A stretch of 9,375 nucleotides of DNA. Origin: Fidelibacterota bacterium (lineage in GTDB: Bacteria; Bipolaricaulota; Bipolaricaulia; UBA7950; UBA9294). Every line of letters starts with the position of its first letter. The stretch's first letter is position 1. The notes below the pieces were generated by a model. That model was not told the origin of the DNA. It ran no database searches and worked only from the letters and a program-made list of their open reading frames with translations. Where the stretch lies: positions 1-9,375 of the forward strand of contig JAJRTG010000201.1 of NCBI GenBank assembly GCA_024278395.1, written 5' to 3'. The translations under genes were made by a program, and so were the position numbers. Positions 1-5,556 of this stretch are shown piece by piece.

Positions 1-84
1 CGGGCGAAGGGGAGCCCCAAGTACCTCACCTGGCTCGACATCAAGCAAGTGAAACAGTGGATGGATGAACACCACGCAGCCTAG
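1..84 (+). CDS. C-terminal end of an unrecognised protein (5'-truncated by the window)
   Basis: Frame 1 is open from the first base to a TAG at 82-84 and encodes 27 residues ending in LTWLDIKQVKQWMDEHHAA. The last 20 bases overlap the start of the TPR gene (ATG at 65) in another frame, a typical arrangement for co-transcribed, translationally coupled genes. The tail is hydrophilic, probably helical, and has no motif I can assign to a family. In many bacteria nusA or ylxR lies upstream of infB, but this tail does not let me claim either. That it is the end of a real gene rests on the open frame, the GC-rich codon use and the overlap only. Confidence 0.5.
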   Translation, partial: RAKGSPKYLTWLDIKQVKQWMDEHHAA

Positions 85-541
85 AACCCCGGAGGAACAA
101 GAGCTCTTCGTCCTCGACGCCCTCGCCCGCGCCGAGGAGCATCGGAAGCGGAAGGAGTTCAAGGAGGGGATCAAGCTCCTGGTGGAGGCCCTCCGCTATG
201 GAATAAAGAAGGAGATGATCTACTTCCGCCTGGGGAACATCTACATCGACGCGGGCGATCTCTCCCGCGCGGAATACGCGTACAAGCGCGCCCTCGAGGT
301 TGATCCCCGTCACGTAAACGCGATGCACAATCTGGCCGTCGTCTACAAGCGGCAGGGCAAGATATCCCTGTTCGTAAAGACCTACAAGAAGGCGCAGCGC
401 ATGGAGCTCCGCCACCCGAGGAGGGTCCCGTTGTCAGCCGAAGAGAAGAAGCGCCTCCGCATGCTCGGCCTGCGCTGGAGCCTCATCGCCGCGGCTGGGA
501 TCATCATCGTGTTGGGCGCCCTCTACCTTATCCTGCGCTGA
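65..541 (+). CDS. Small TPR-repeat protein with C-terminal membrane anchor
   Basis: A 158-residue protein. Residues about 15-117 form roughly three tetratricopeptide-like helical hairpins. The clearest is residues 50-81, with the TPR pattern of small and large residues (RLGNIYIDAGDLSRAEYAYKR, then ALEVDP). A strongly basic stretch (about 108-137) precedes a single hydrophobic segment at 138-157 that ends the protein. This suggests a tail-anchored inner-membrane protein with the TPR domain in the cytoplasm, the basic stretch fitting the positive-inside rule. There is no signal peptide. TPR domains are protein-binding scaffolds; no partner can be named. It overlaps the upstream gene by 20 bases and lies 77 bases before infB, so it probably belongs to the upstream transcript, since infB has its own promoter candidate. 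The start is the only sensible ATG; its SD is weak, consistent with coupling. Confidence 0.85.
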   Translation: MNTTQPRTPEEQELFVLDALARAEEHRKRKEFKEGIKLLVEALRYGIKKEMIYFRLGNIYIDAGDLSRAEYAYKRALEVDPRHVNAMHNLAVVYKRQGKISLFVKTYKKAQRMELRHPRRVPLSAEEKKRLRMLGLRWSLIAAAGIIIVLGALYLILR

Positions 542-557
542 GCTTCGCCCTGCCTAT

Positions 558-586
558 TTGATCTTACTTTCCCAATCGGGTATAGT
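558..586 (+). promoter_or_regulatory. Sigma-70-like promoter for infB
   Basis: A TTGATC box at 558-563 (4 of 6 to TTGACA) is followed after exactly 17 bases by TATAGT at 581-586 (5 of 6 to TATAAT). Transcription would begin near 593, giving an infB leader of about 26-32 nt. The region is visibly more AT-rich than the surrounding genes. It would start a transcript carrying infB, ylxP, rbfA, the membrane protein gene and yjjX independently of the TPR gene. The spacing and box quality support this; there is no experimental proof. Confidence 0.6.
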
Positions 587-618
587 CTGACGTCGTTTAC
601 CACCTAAACTTTGAAGGG

Positions 619-2382
619 ATGCCTGTGACGAGAAAGAGGATTTATACCATCGCGCAAGAACTCGGGATCACCAGCAAGGAGCTGATCCAAAAGCTCGAGG
701 AGATGGGGATGCCCGGGCTCAAGGCGGCGAATACGGTCGACGAGGATGAATACGCGTTGATCGTCAACCTGTACAGGGAAGAATCCGCGCCGCCGAAGGA
801 AGAAAAACCGCAGCAGAAAGCGGAGCCGAAAGCAAAAGAGGCCGAACCGGCCGCGCCCACAATGGAGAAGGAAGAGAGAAAGGGGGTTCCCCGCCCTCCG
901 ATCGTCTCCGTCCTCGGACACATCGACCACGGCAAGACCACGCTCCTCGACGCGATCCGCCACTCCCGCGTGGCGGCGAAGGAAGCGGGGGGGATCACGC
1001 AGGGGATCGGAGCGTATCAGGCCGAGATCCACGGTCAGAAGATCACGTTCATCGACACCCCGGGACACAAGGCGTTCACCGGGATGCGGGCGCGCGGGGC
1101 GCAGGCGACCGACATCGCCATCCTCGTCGTCGCCGCCGACGACGGGGTGATGGCCCAGACGGTGGAGGCGATCGATCACATCCGCGCCGCCGGGATCCCG
1201 ATGATCGTGGCGATCAACAAGATCGACAAGCCGAATGCGGACATAAACAAGGTGATGAACGATCTGGCCAAGCAGGGACTAACCCCGGAGGACTGGGGAG
1301 GAGACACGATCACCGTTCCCATCTCCGCCCTCAAGGGGGAAGGGATCGACGACCTGCTGGAGATGATCCTCCTCGTCGCCGAGATGGAGGACATACGCGC
1401 CGATCCGAACGGTGAGCTCGAGGCGATCATCATCGAGAGCCATCTCTCCAAGGGACGTGGTCCGGTGGCAACGGCGGTGATCCGCGACGGGACACTCCGC
1501 GAGCGGGACTGCATCGTCGCCGGCACCACCTACGGCCGGGTAAAGGCGTTGATCGATGAAGCGGGCACGCGCGTACGGGAGGCCGGACCGGGGAAGGCGG
1601 TGGAGATCCTCGGTCTGGAAGAGGTCCCTCAAGTAGGTACCAAGATCGAGGTCAAGAAGAACCTGAACGAGGCCAAGCGCGTAGCCGAGAAGCAGCGGGC
1701 GCGGGAGGCGACCCCGCGCAGGTCGCGCGCCGCCATGACCGTGGAGGAGCTCTTCCGGGAGGCAGCCGAGGAAGAGAAGCTTCAGCTCATCGTTAAGGCC
1801 GCTTCCACCGGGGCGTTGGAGGCGGTGCGCCGCGAGATCGAGGGGATCTCCGGCGATGAGGTTAAGGTTGATTTCATCCACACCGGGGTGGGAGCGGTCT
1901 CGGAGAGCGACGTCCTGCTCGCGGCAAGCATCACCGGCAATTGCCTGATCGTCGGATTCGGGGTGAAGCCCGACGCCAAGGCCGTCCGCTTGGCGGAGAG
2001 GGAGGGTGTCATCATCCTCACCTACGACGTCATCTACGACCTCATCGATGAGATCGAACGGGCGATCAAGCGGATGCTCGGACCGCAGTACGAGGAGATC
2101 AAGCTCGGGGAAGCGGAGGTGCGGAACGTGTTCAAGGTGCCGGCAGGGATCGTCGCCGGATGCTACGTCACGGACGGGAAGGTCGTCCGCGGGGGCAAGG
2201 TGCGCGTGATGCGGGGTAAGAACGAGGTGTACACGGGTGAGATCGCCTCCCTGCGCCGGTTCGAGGACGACGTGCGCGAGGTGCAGGCGGGTAGAGAGTG
2301 CGGGATCAGGATCAAGGACTTCGATGACGTCCAGGAGGGGGACCGGCTGGTATTCTTCACCCTGCAAGAGGTAAACCCCTAA
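619..2382 (+). CDS. infB: Translation initiation factor IF-2
   Basis: IF-2 is the GTPase that brings fMet-tRNA to the 30S subunit and promotes 50S joining. Residues 1-52 are the small helical IF2_N domain (IYTIAQELGITSKELIQKLE). Residues about 53-90 are a short charged linker. The G domain follows: G1 GHIDHGKT at 100-107, switch I GGITQGIGAY, G3 DTPGH at 146-150, G4 NKID at 200-203, G5 SALKG from 236. Domains II, III and the C-terminal fMet-tRNA-binding domain are complete, with the family-typical ECGIRIKDFDDVQEGD near the end. At 587 residues it lacks the long N-terminal extension of the 890-residue E. coli protein and resembles short thermophile forms. Start: GAAGGG abuts the ATG at 619 with no spacer, but lies six bases before an in-frame GTG at 625, so translation may begin there (585 residues). 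ylxP follows after 8 bases. Confidence 0.97.
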   Translation: MPVTRKRIYTIAQELGITSKELIQKLEEMGMPGLKAANTVDEDEYALIVNLYREESAPPKEEKPQQKAEPKAKEAEPAAPTMEKEERKGVPRPPIVSVLGHIDHGKTTLLDAIRHSRVAAKEAGGITQGIGAYQAEIHGQKITFIDTPGHKAFTGMRARGAQATDIAILVVAADDGVMAQTVEAIDHIRAAGIPMIVAINKIDKPNADINKVMNDLAKQGLTPEDWGGDTITVPISALKGEGIDDLLEMILLVAEMEDIRADPNGELEAIIIESHLSKGRGPVATAVIRDGTLRERDCIVAGTTYGRVKALIDEAGTRVREAGPGKAVEILGLEEVPQVGTKIEVKKNLNEAKRVAEKQRAREATPRRSRAAMTVEELFREAAEEEKLQLIVKAASTGALEAVRREIEGISGDEVKVDFIHTGVGAVSESDVLLAASITGNCLIVGFGVKPDAKAVRLAEREGVIILTYDVIYDLIDEIERAIKRMLGPQYEEIKLGEAEVRNVFKVPAGIVAGCYVTDGKVVRGGKVRVMRGKNEVYTGEIASLRRFEDDVREVQAGRECGIRIKDFDDVQEGDRLVFFTLQEVNP

Positions 2383-2390
2383 CCGTAAAG

Positions 2391-2675
2391 ATGAAGGTGG
2401 GACTCCTCACCCTGGAGCTTCGGCTCCCGGCTGTGGCGTCGCTTAAGGAGAAGAGATCAATCCTGCGTGGGTTGATCGCCGATATCGAACACAGGGGGCC
2501 CGCGTTCGCCGCGGCCGAGGTGGCGGACCTCGACGCGCACGACCGGGCCACGATCCGCATCGCTCACCTGTCAAACGATCCCCGCTACACCGACGCCGCC
2601 CTCCGTCGGGTGCAGGCCGCGCTCGAGGATGGACGCGGATACCTGGTAGAGGAAGCGAAACTGGAGATCCTATGA
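2391..2675 (+). CDS. ylxP: DUF503 family protein YlxP
   Basis: A 94-residue protein with the DUF503 signature: an N-terminal strand GLLTLELRLP, the SLKEKRSILRGL segment, a central AAAEVADLDAHDRATIRIAHLSND region and a C-terminal strand ending in LEIL. The length is normal for the family. YlxP is a small alpha/beta protein found between infB and rbfA in many bacteria. It has been linked by context to ribosome biogenesis and RNA binding, but its biochemical role is poorly defined. The gene begins 8 bases after infB and its stop overlaps the rbfA start (ATGA at 2672-2675), so the three are translationally coupled. The upstream SD is weak, consistent with reinitiation after infB. Confidence 0.92.
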   Translation: MKVGLLTLELRLPAVASLKEKRSILRGLIADIEHRGPAFAAAEVADLDAHDRATIRIAHLSNDPRYTDAALRRVQAALEDGRGYLVEEAKLEIL

Positions 2676-3040
2676 GTTACGGACGTGCGCACGCGAGGCT
2701 GTGTGCGGAGATCAAGCGGGAGGTCTCGCAGATCGTCGAGTTCGAAGCACGCGATCCCATCCTGCAGGAGGCGCTCCCAACCGTGATGGCGGTCAAGCTC
2801 TCGGTCGACGCCCGCTACGCCAAGATATACATCGCCCTTGCGCAAGGGTCGCAGGAGGAGAAGTTGGAAGTGATGGCGATCTTTCGCCGTGACCGGGGGT
2901 TTTTCCGGGCGAAACTCGCCCATCGCCTCTCCCTGCGCTACACCCCGGAGCTCGAGTTCATCCTCGACGAGACAGTGGAACAGGCGATCCGCCTCGATCA
3001 GATCCTCGCCCACGAAGACGATGAACTCAGCGCGGGTTAA
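2672..3040 (+). CDS. rbfA: Ribosome-binding factor A
   Basis: A 122-residue protein, the normal length for RbfA, a single type-II KH-like domain that binds the 30S subunit and assists late maturation of the 16S rRNA 5' end. Seen in the sequence: the N-terminal helix RAHARLCAEIKREVSQIVEF, the short ARDP turn, the strand TVMAVKLSVDARYAKIYIAL matching the family core (V-x-V-S-x-D-xx-AK-I/V-Y), and the C-terminal YTPELEFILDETVEQAIRLDQIL segment matching the family's P-x-L-x-F-x-x-D-x-S/T. The start ATG overlaps the ylxP stop by 4 bases with GGAG five bases upstream. The 3' end overlaps the next gene by 20 bases. truB, a frequent rbfA neighbour, is not here. Confidence 0.94.
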   Translation: MSYGRAHARLCAEIKREVSQIVEFEARDPILQEALPTVMAVKLSVDARYAKIYIALAQGSQEEKLEVMAIFRRDRGFFRAKLAHRLSLRYTPELEFILDETVEQAIRLDQILAHEDDELSAG

Positions 3041-3662
3041 ACGGCTCGTCCGTATCTCCCTTACCGATCCGTATCTGGTTACGATCTCCCTCTCGTTCGC
3101 CGCGGTTCTCTTCGCCGCAAACCAACAGGCCAACCTCTATGAGATCCAAAACCCAAGGTGGGTCCTCACGATGGGACTGCTCATCCTCCTCTCCCCCCTC
3201 GTCCACACCCTGTTCTTCGCCCGCGTCCGCGCCCTCCTCCAGCAGAGGCCAAGCTCCATCCAGCACGGGTTCGCGGCAAGCGCAGCGTTCTATCCCCGCC
3301 TCGTCGTCGGTGAGGTCCTGGTAAGCCTCGTCGCGGCGGCCGGACTGTTCCTCCTCCTGCTCCCCGGGATCTACATCGGGCTCAGGCTGAGCTTCTACAA
3401 GCAAGCGATCATCCTCGAAGGGAAATCACTCACCGGCGCGTTGCGGGAGAGCATGGCCCGGACTAGCAGCTGGTCCGTCATCGGGGTGGTCCTCCTCGTC
3501 CTTGCCCCCATCTATGGGGTGGAGGTCCTGATCGGCTACCTCGCCGGGGCGCTCCTCCCCGAGGCTTGGGGACTCGTCCTCGCCGTACTCGTCTCAGCGG
3601 CCGGGTTCTCGCTCATGAACACGTTCCTCACCGCCATCTACTTCAAGGGAGGAAATCGATGA
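3021..3662 (+). CDS. Polytopic integral membrane protein of unassigned function
   Basis: A 213-residue protein with about five hydrophobic segments: roughly residues 17-34, 48-67, 93-120, 151-176 and 183-207. The third segment and what follows (LLLLPGIYIGLRLSFYKQAI, then LEGKSLTGALRESMARTSSW) match a wording common in poorly characterised bacterial membrane proteins of the DUF975/YciC/GlpQ-membrane-domain type: PGIY-x-x-R-L-S-F, a V/I-LEGK turn and an AL-x-x-S amphipathic helix. This relation is recalled by pattern, and no transport or enzymatic function should be inferred. The frame is open further upstream (to 2889), but that part would be serine/arginine-rich nonsense read through rbfA. 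ATG 3021 gives a 20-base overlap with rbfA and a normal N-terminus. The stop overlaps the next start (ATGA, 3659-3662). Confidence 0.85.
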   Translation: MNSARVKRLVRISLTDPYLVTISLSFAAVLFAANQQANLYEIQNPRWVLTMGLLILLSPLVHTLFFARVRALLQQRPSSIQHGFAASAAFYPRLVVGEVLVSLVAAAGLFLLLLPGIYIGLRLSFYKQAIILEGKSLTGALRESMARTSSWSVIGVVLLVLAPIYGVEVLIGYLAGALLPEAWGLVLAVLVSAAGFSLMNTFLTAIYFKGGNR

Positions 3663-4186
3663 AGATCCACGTCGGCACTGGAAATCCGCTGAAGGTTAAG
3701 GCGACCCGCGCCGCGTTCCAAGCGGCGTTTTCCGATCGACCCATAGAGGTAGTCCAGGTGGCGGTCTCCTCCGATGTACCCCCCCAACCGTTCGAGGACG
3801 ATGTCGCCAAGGGCGCGATCCTTCGGGCGAGAAAAGCGCTTAGAGACGCGGATTTCGGAGTGGGGATCGAAGCGGGGCTCGTAAGACTCCCCGGGACCGA
3901 ACGGTACCTGAACCTCCAAGTCTGCGCGATCATCGACCGAGCGGACAATCTGCGCACAGGGAGCGGTCCGGGGTTCGAGCTCCCTTCTCACCTCGTGACA
4001 AGCCTGCAGCACGGATCAACCCTGAACCGCGAGATGAGCCGCATCTCAGGCATCCCGGAGATCAAGGAGGGGGAGGGGGCGATCGGGTACCTCACAAAGG
4101 GCGTGATCGATCGATTCGAGGTGACCTACACCGCGGTCCTCATGGCTCTCGTCCCCTGGATCCGCCGTGACCTGTTCCTCGGGTGA
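3659..4186 (+). CDS. yjjX: Inosine/xanthosine triphosphatase (YjjX/DUF84 family)
   Basis: A 175-residue protein, the usual length for the family, predicted to hydrolyse ITP and XTP (non-canonical purine NTPs) to the diphosphates and so clean the cytoplasmic nucleotide pool. Seen: the N-terminal nucleotide-binding motif VGTGNPLKVKAT (family T-x-N-P-x-K), the central FGVGIEAGL (family VGIE-x-G), GPGFELPSHL, and the C-terminal GAIGYLTKGVIDR (family G-x-IG-x-LT-x-G-x-x-x-R). All the expected blocks are in order. The start at 3659 is supported by GGGAGGAAATCG just upstream and by the ATGA overlap with the preceding stop; the frame is open further upstream but reads through the membrane protein gene. 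It is the last protein gene of the plus-strand run, ending 42 bases before the tRNA. Confidence 0.92.
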   Translation: MKIHVGTGNPLKVKATRAAFQAAFSDRPIEVVQVAVSSDVPPQPFEDDVAKGAILRARKALRDADFGVGIEAGLVRLPGTERYLNLQVCAIIDRADNLRTGSGPGFELPSHLVTSLQHGSTLNREMSRISGIPEIKEGEGAIGYLTKGVIDRFEVTYTAVLMALVPWIRRDLFLG

Positions 4187-4189
4187 GAG

Positions 4190-4218
4190 TTGTCAAACAG
4201 CCGGGGAGGTGCTACCAT
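4190..4218 (+). promoter_or_regulatory. Promoter for tRNA-Pro
   Basis: TTGTCA at 4190-4195 (5 of 6 to TTGACA) is followed after 17 bases by TACCAT at 4213-4218, itself preceded by TGC, an extended -10 (TGn) arrangement. An overlapping CATAAT at 4216-4221 (5 of 6 to TATAAT) has a less usual spacing of 20. Either would start transcription a few bases before the tRNA 5' end at 4229. It begins directly after the yjjX stop, so the tRNA could be made both from this promoter and by readthrough. Confidence 0.55.
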
Positions 4219-4228
4219 AATGTTCGTA

Positions 4229-4305
4229 CGGGACGTGGCGCAGCCTGGTAGCGTGCTTGCATGGGGCGCAAGAGGTCCCCGGTTCAAATCCGGGCGTCCC
4301 GACCA
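4229..4305 (+). tRNA. tRNA-Pro (anticodon GGG), CCA encoded
   Basis: All cloverleaf parts can be drawn by hand. The acceptor stem CGGGACG (4229-4235) pairs with CGTCCCG (4295-4301). The D stem GCGC/GCGT (4238-4241/4251-4254) encloses a loop with GG. The anticodon stem CTTGC/GCAAG (4256-4260/4268-4272) carries the loop ATGGGGC. The T stem CCCGG/CCGGG (4278-4282/4290-4294) carries the loop TTCAAAT. The anticodon at positions 34-36 is GGG, reading CCC and CCU proline codons, with G37 as expected for tRNA-Pro. The C1-G72 pair and A73 discriminator are the bacterial ProRS identity elements. CCA is genomically encoded at 4303-4305. The variable loop is 5 nt and there is no intron. Confidence 0.97.
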
Positions 4306-4308
4306 GAG

Positions 4309-4337
4309 GAGGTCGGCACACGCCGGCCTCTTACTTT
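4309..4337 (+). terminator. Hairpin terminator after tRNA-Pro
   Basis: GAGGTCGGC (4309-4317) pairs with GCCGGCCTC (4322-4330) around an ACAC loop. This is a 9-base stem with one G-U wobble, followed by the T-rich run TTACTTT. It starts four bases after the tRNA CCA end, so it is well placed to end the plus-strand transcript. The T-tract overlaps the stop codon of the convergent minus-strand gene. Read from the other strand, the stem has no U-tract, so it is a better terminator in the plus direction. Confidence 0.6.
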
Positions 4338-5506
4338 GTCATCGTAAACGAATCGATCGGGCGGATCTCCGGCACGAGATGCACCTTGTCATCGTAGACG
4401 CTCGCCACCGGGATCGCCTCCACCCTTAACACCCCGCCGGCGACGGTCAGGCGCACGTAGTGCAGCATCCCGTAGCGGCGGAATACGGTTCCGGACGCGA
4501 TCGTCTCCGGAGCAGCCTGCAGCGGTGCTCCCCCTCCACCGGTGACGATGTAGTGGATCCCGTCGATGTACAGATGCTCGTAGACATGCTCTTGCCCGCT
4601 CAGAACCACCCCCACTCCGTACCGCTTGAAAAGCGGGACCCACGCGTCGCGCAACTCCTCGTTCACCCCGCCGGGGAGGCCGGAGCTGTAGATCGGCCGA
4701 TAGGTGAATACGATCTTGAACGGGGAGCTCGAATTCGCGAGATCGGCCCTGAGCCATTCCGTCTCCGCGCGAAGGGCCTCCCCCTCCAGGTTGGCGTCGA
4801 GTCCAACGAGATGGACACCCCCGTAGTCGAACGACCACCACTCCTCGTTCTTCTCCCCACCGCCCGCCGGGAGGGGGAAGACCTCGTAATACAAGGGATC
4901 CGCTCCGATGAGATCATCCGGCACGACAAGGTAGGGGTGGTCGCGCACCAGGCCGCCCGCCGCCCAGAAGAAATTGGCGAGGAGATCGAGGTTCGCGGCT
5001 TTCACCAGCTCCCCCACGTTAACCACGAACGCAGCATCCGGCTCGTTGTCCGTCATCACCGAGGCGACGAACTTGTGACGGTCGGGAAAGGTGGATGTGC
5101 CGCCGTAGACCAGAAAGGAGAAGCGCGAAACGTCCGGACCGGCGGTGCTGAACCGCCCCACCGGACTCTCGTAGACCGCATCCCCTTCGTAGATCACGAG
5201 CTGATAGCGATAAGCGGTGGCGGGGGACAAATCGCCGAGGCGGATCTCAGCGATCCCGGAGTGCGGTGCAAACGACAGCGTCTCAGCCCAGGTTCCGGTC
5301 TCCTCGTAGTCAGCCGCCGGGGAGTAGCGGATGTCCGCCCCGACCGGCCGGGATGTATTCCACGAGATCGCCACGAAGTCGTTTCCCACCACCCCAAGGA
5401 CCGGGCCCCAGAGGAGCGGGCTCTCCTGCTGCGCGAAGGTGTACAACCCGAGGAGCAGGATGATCACCGCTAACCCGAGGCCCACTGACAATCCCTTGCC
5501 CATCAT
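4331..5506 (-). CDS. Secreted calcineurin-like phosphoesterase paralogue with degenerate active site (likely pseudoenzyme)
   Basis: A 391-residue intact frame. Residues about 6-25 are a signal sequence with a possible cleavage after TFA. Residues about 30-122 are a Fn3/purple-acid-phosphatase-N-like beta domain. Residues about 128-370 are a metallophosphoesterase fold. It is a paralogue of the next upstream gene, sharing PDRH, EEWWSFDYGGVHLVGLDAN, the P-I-YSS block and YIVTGGGGAPL. The catalytic motifs are altered: motif I GD becomes GG (G136); motif II GD becomes GE (E166); GNHE becomes DDLI (197-200); the motif IV histidine becomes Y269; GHxH becomes GQEH (304-307), keeping only the last histidine. 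Hydrolysis by the usual two-metal mechanism looks unlikely; binding, inhibition or partnering with the paralogue are alternatives. Start: GGGAGGG abuts the first of two tandem ATGs, so the second (5503) or a later start may be used. Confidence 0.88.
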   Translation of the reverse strand: MMGKGLSVGLGLAVIILLLGLYTFAQQESPLLWGPVLGVVGNDFVAISWNTSRPVGADIRYSPAADYEETGTWAETLSFAPHSGIAEIRLGDLSPATAYRYQLVIYEGDAVYESPVGRFSTAGPDVSRFSFLVYGGTSTFPDRHKFVASVMTDNEPDAAFVVNVGELVKAANLDLLANFFWAAGGLVRDHPYLVVPDDLIGADPLYYEVFPLPAGGGEKNEEWWSFDYGGVHLVGLDANLEGEALRAETEWLRADLANSSSPFKIVFTYRPIYSSGLPGGVNEELRDAWVPLFKRYGVGVVLSGQEHVYEHLYIDGIHYIVTGGGGAPLQAAPETIASGTVFRRYGMLHYVRLTVAGGVLRVEAIPVASVYDDKVHLVPEIRPIDSFTMTK

Positions 5507-5538
5507 CCCTCCCTATCGCGTACCTAAGCCATTCTCTC

Positions 5539-5556
5539 ACAGGGGTCCTCCCCTGT
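5539..5556 (-). other. Intercistronic hairpin between the two phosphoesterase genes
   Basis: A perfect 7-base inverted repeat, ACAGGGG / CCCCTGT (5539-5545 and 5550-5556), with a 4-base loop. It begins at the stop codon of the upstream (active) phosphoesterase gene in transcription order. On the minus strand it is followed by GAGAGAATGG with no U-tract, so it is unlikely to be a strong intrinsic terminator. It may stabilise the upstream mRNA or lower expression of the downstream paralogue. Confidence 0.45.

Noticed and set aside
1279..2367. Minus-strand open frame of 362 codons opposite infB
   Set aside because: It lies fully within infB, has low-complexity composition and no recognisable start context; it is a shadow of infB codon bias.
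2889..3020. N-terminal extension of the membrane protein back to 2889
   Set aside because: The extra 44 residues are serine/arginine-rich and are simply rbfA read in another frame; ATG 3021 gives a normal membrane protein start.
3566..3658. N-terminal extension of the YjjX-like protein back to 3566
   Set aside because: The added residues are out-of-frame reading of the membrane protein gene. The family N-terminus begins at ATG 3659, which also has a good SD.
4190..4429. Plus-strand 79-codon frame through the tRNA
   Set aside because: It reads through tRNA-Pro and the terminator; the tRNA structure fully explains the sequence.
4460..5473. Plus-strand open frame of 337 codons opposite the degenerate phosphoesterase
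   Set aside because: No motif or domain is visible, and the minus strand encodes a signal peptide, Fn3-like domain and phosphoesterase fold, so the minus frame is the gene.
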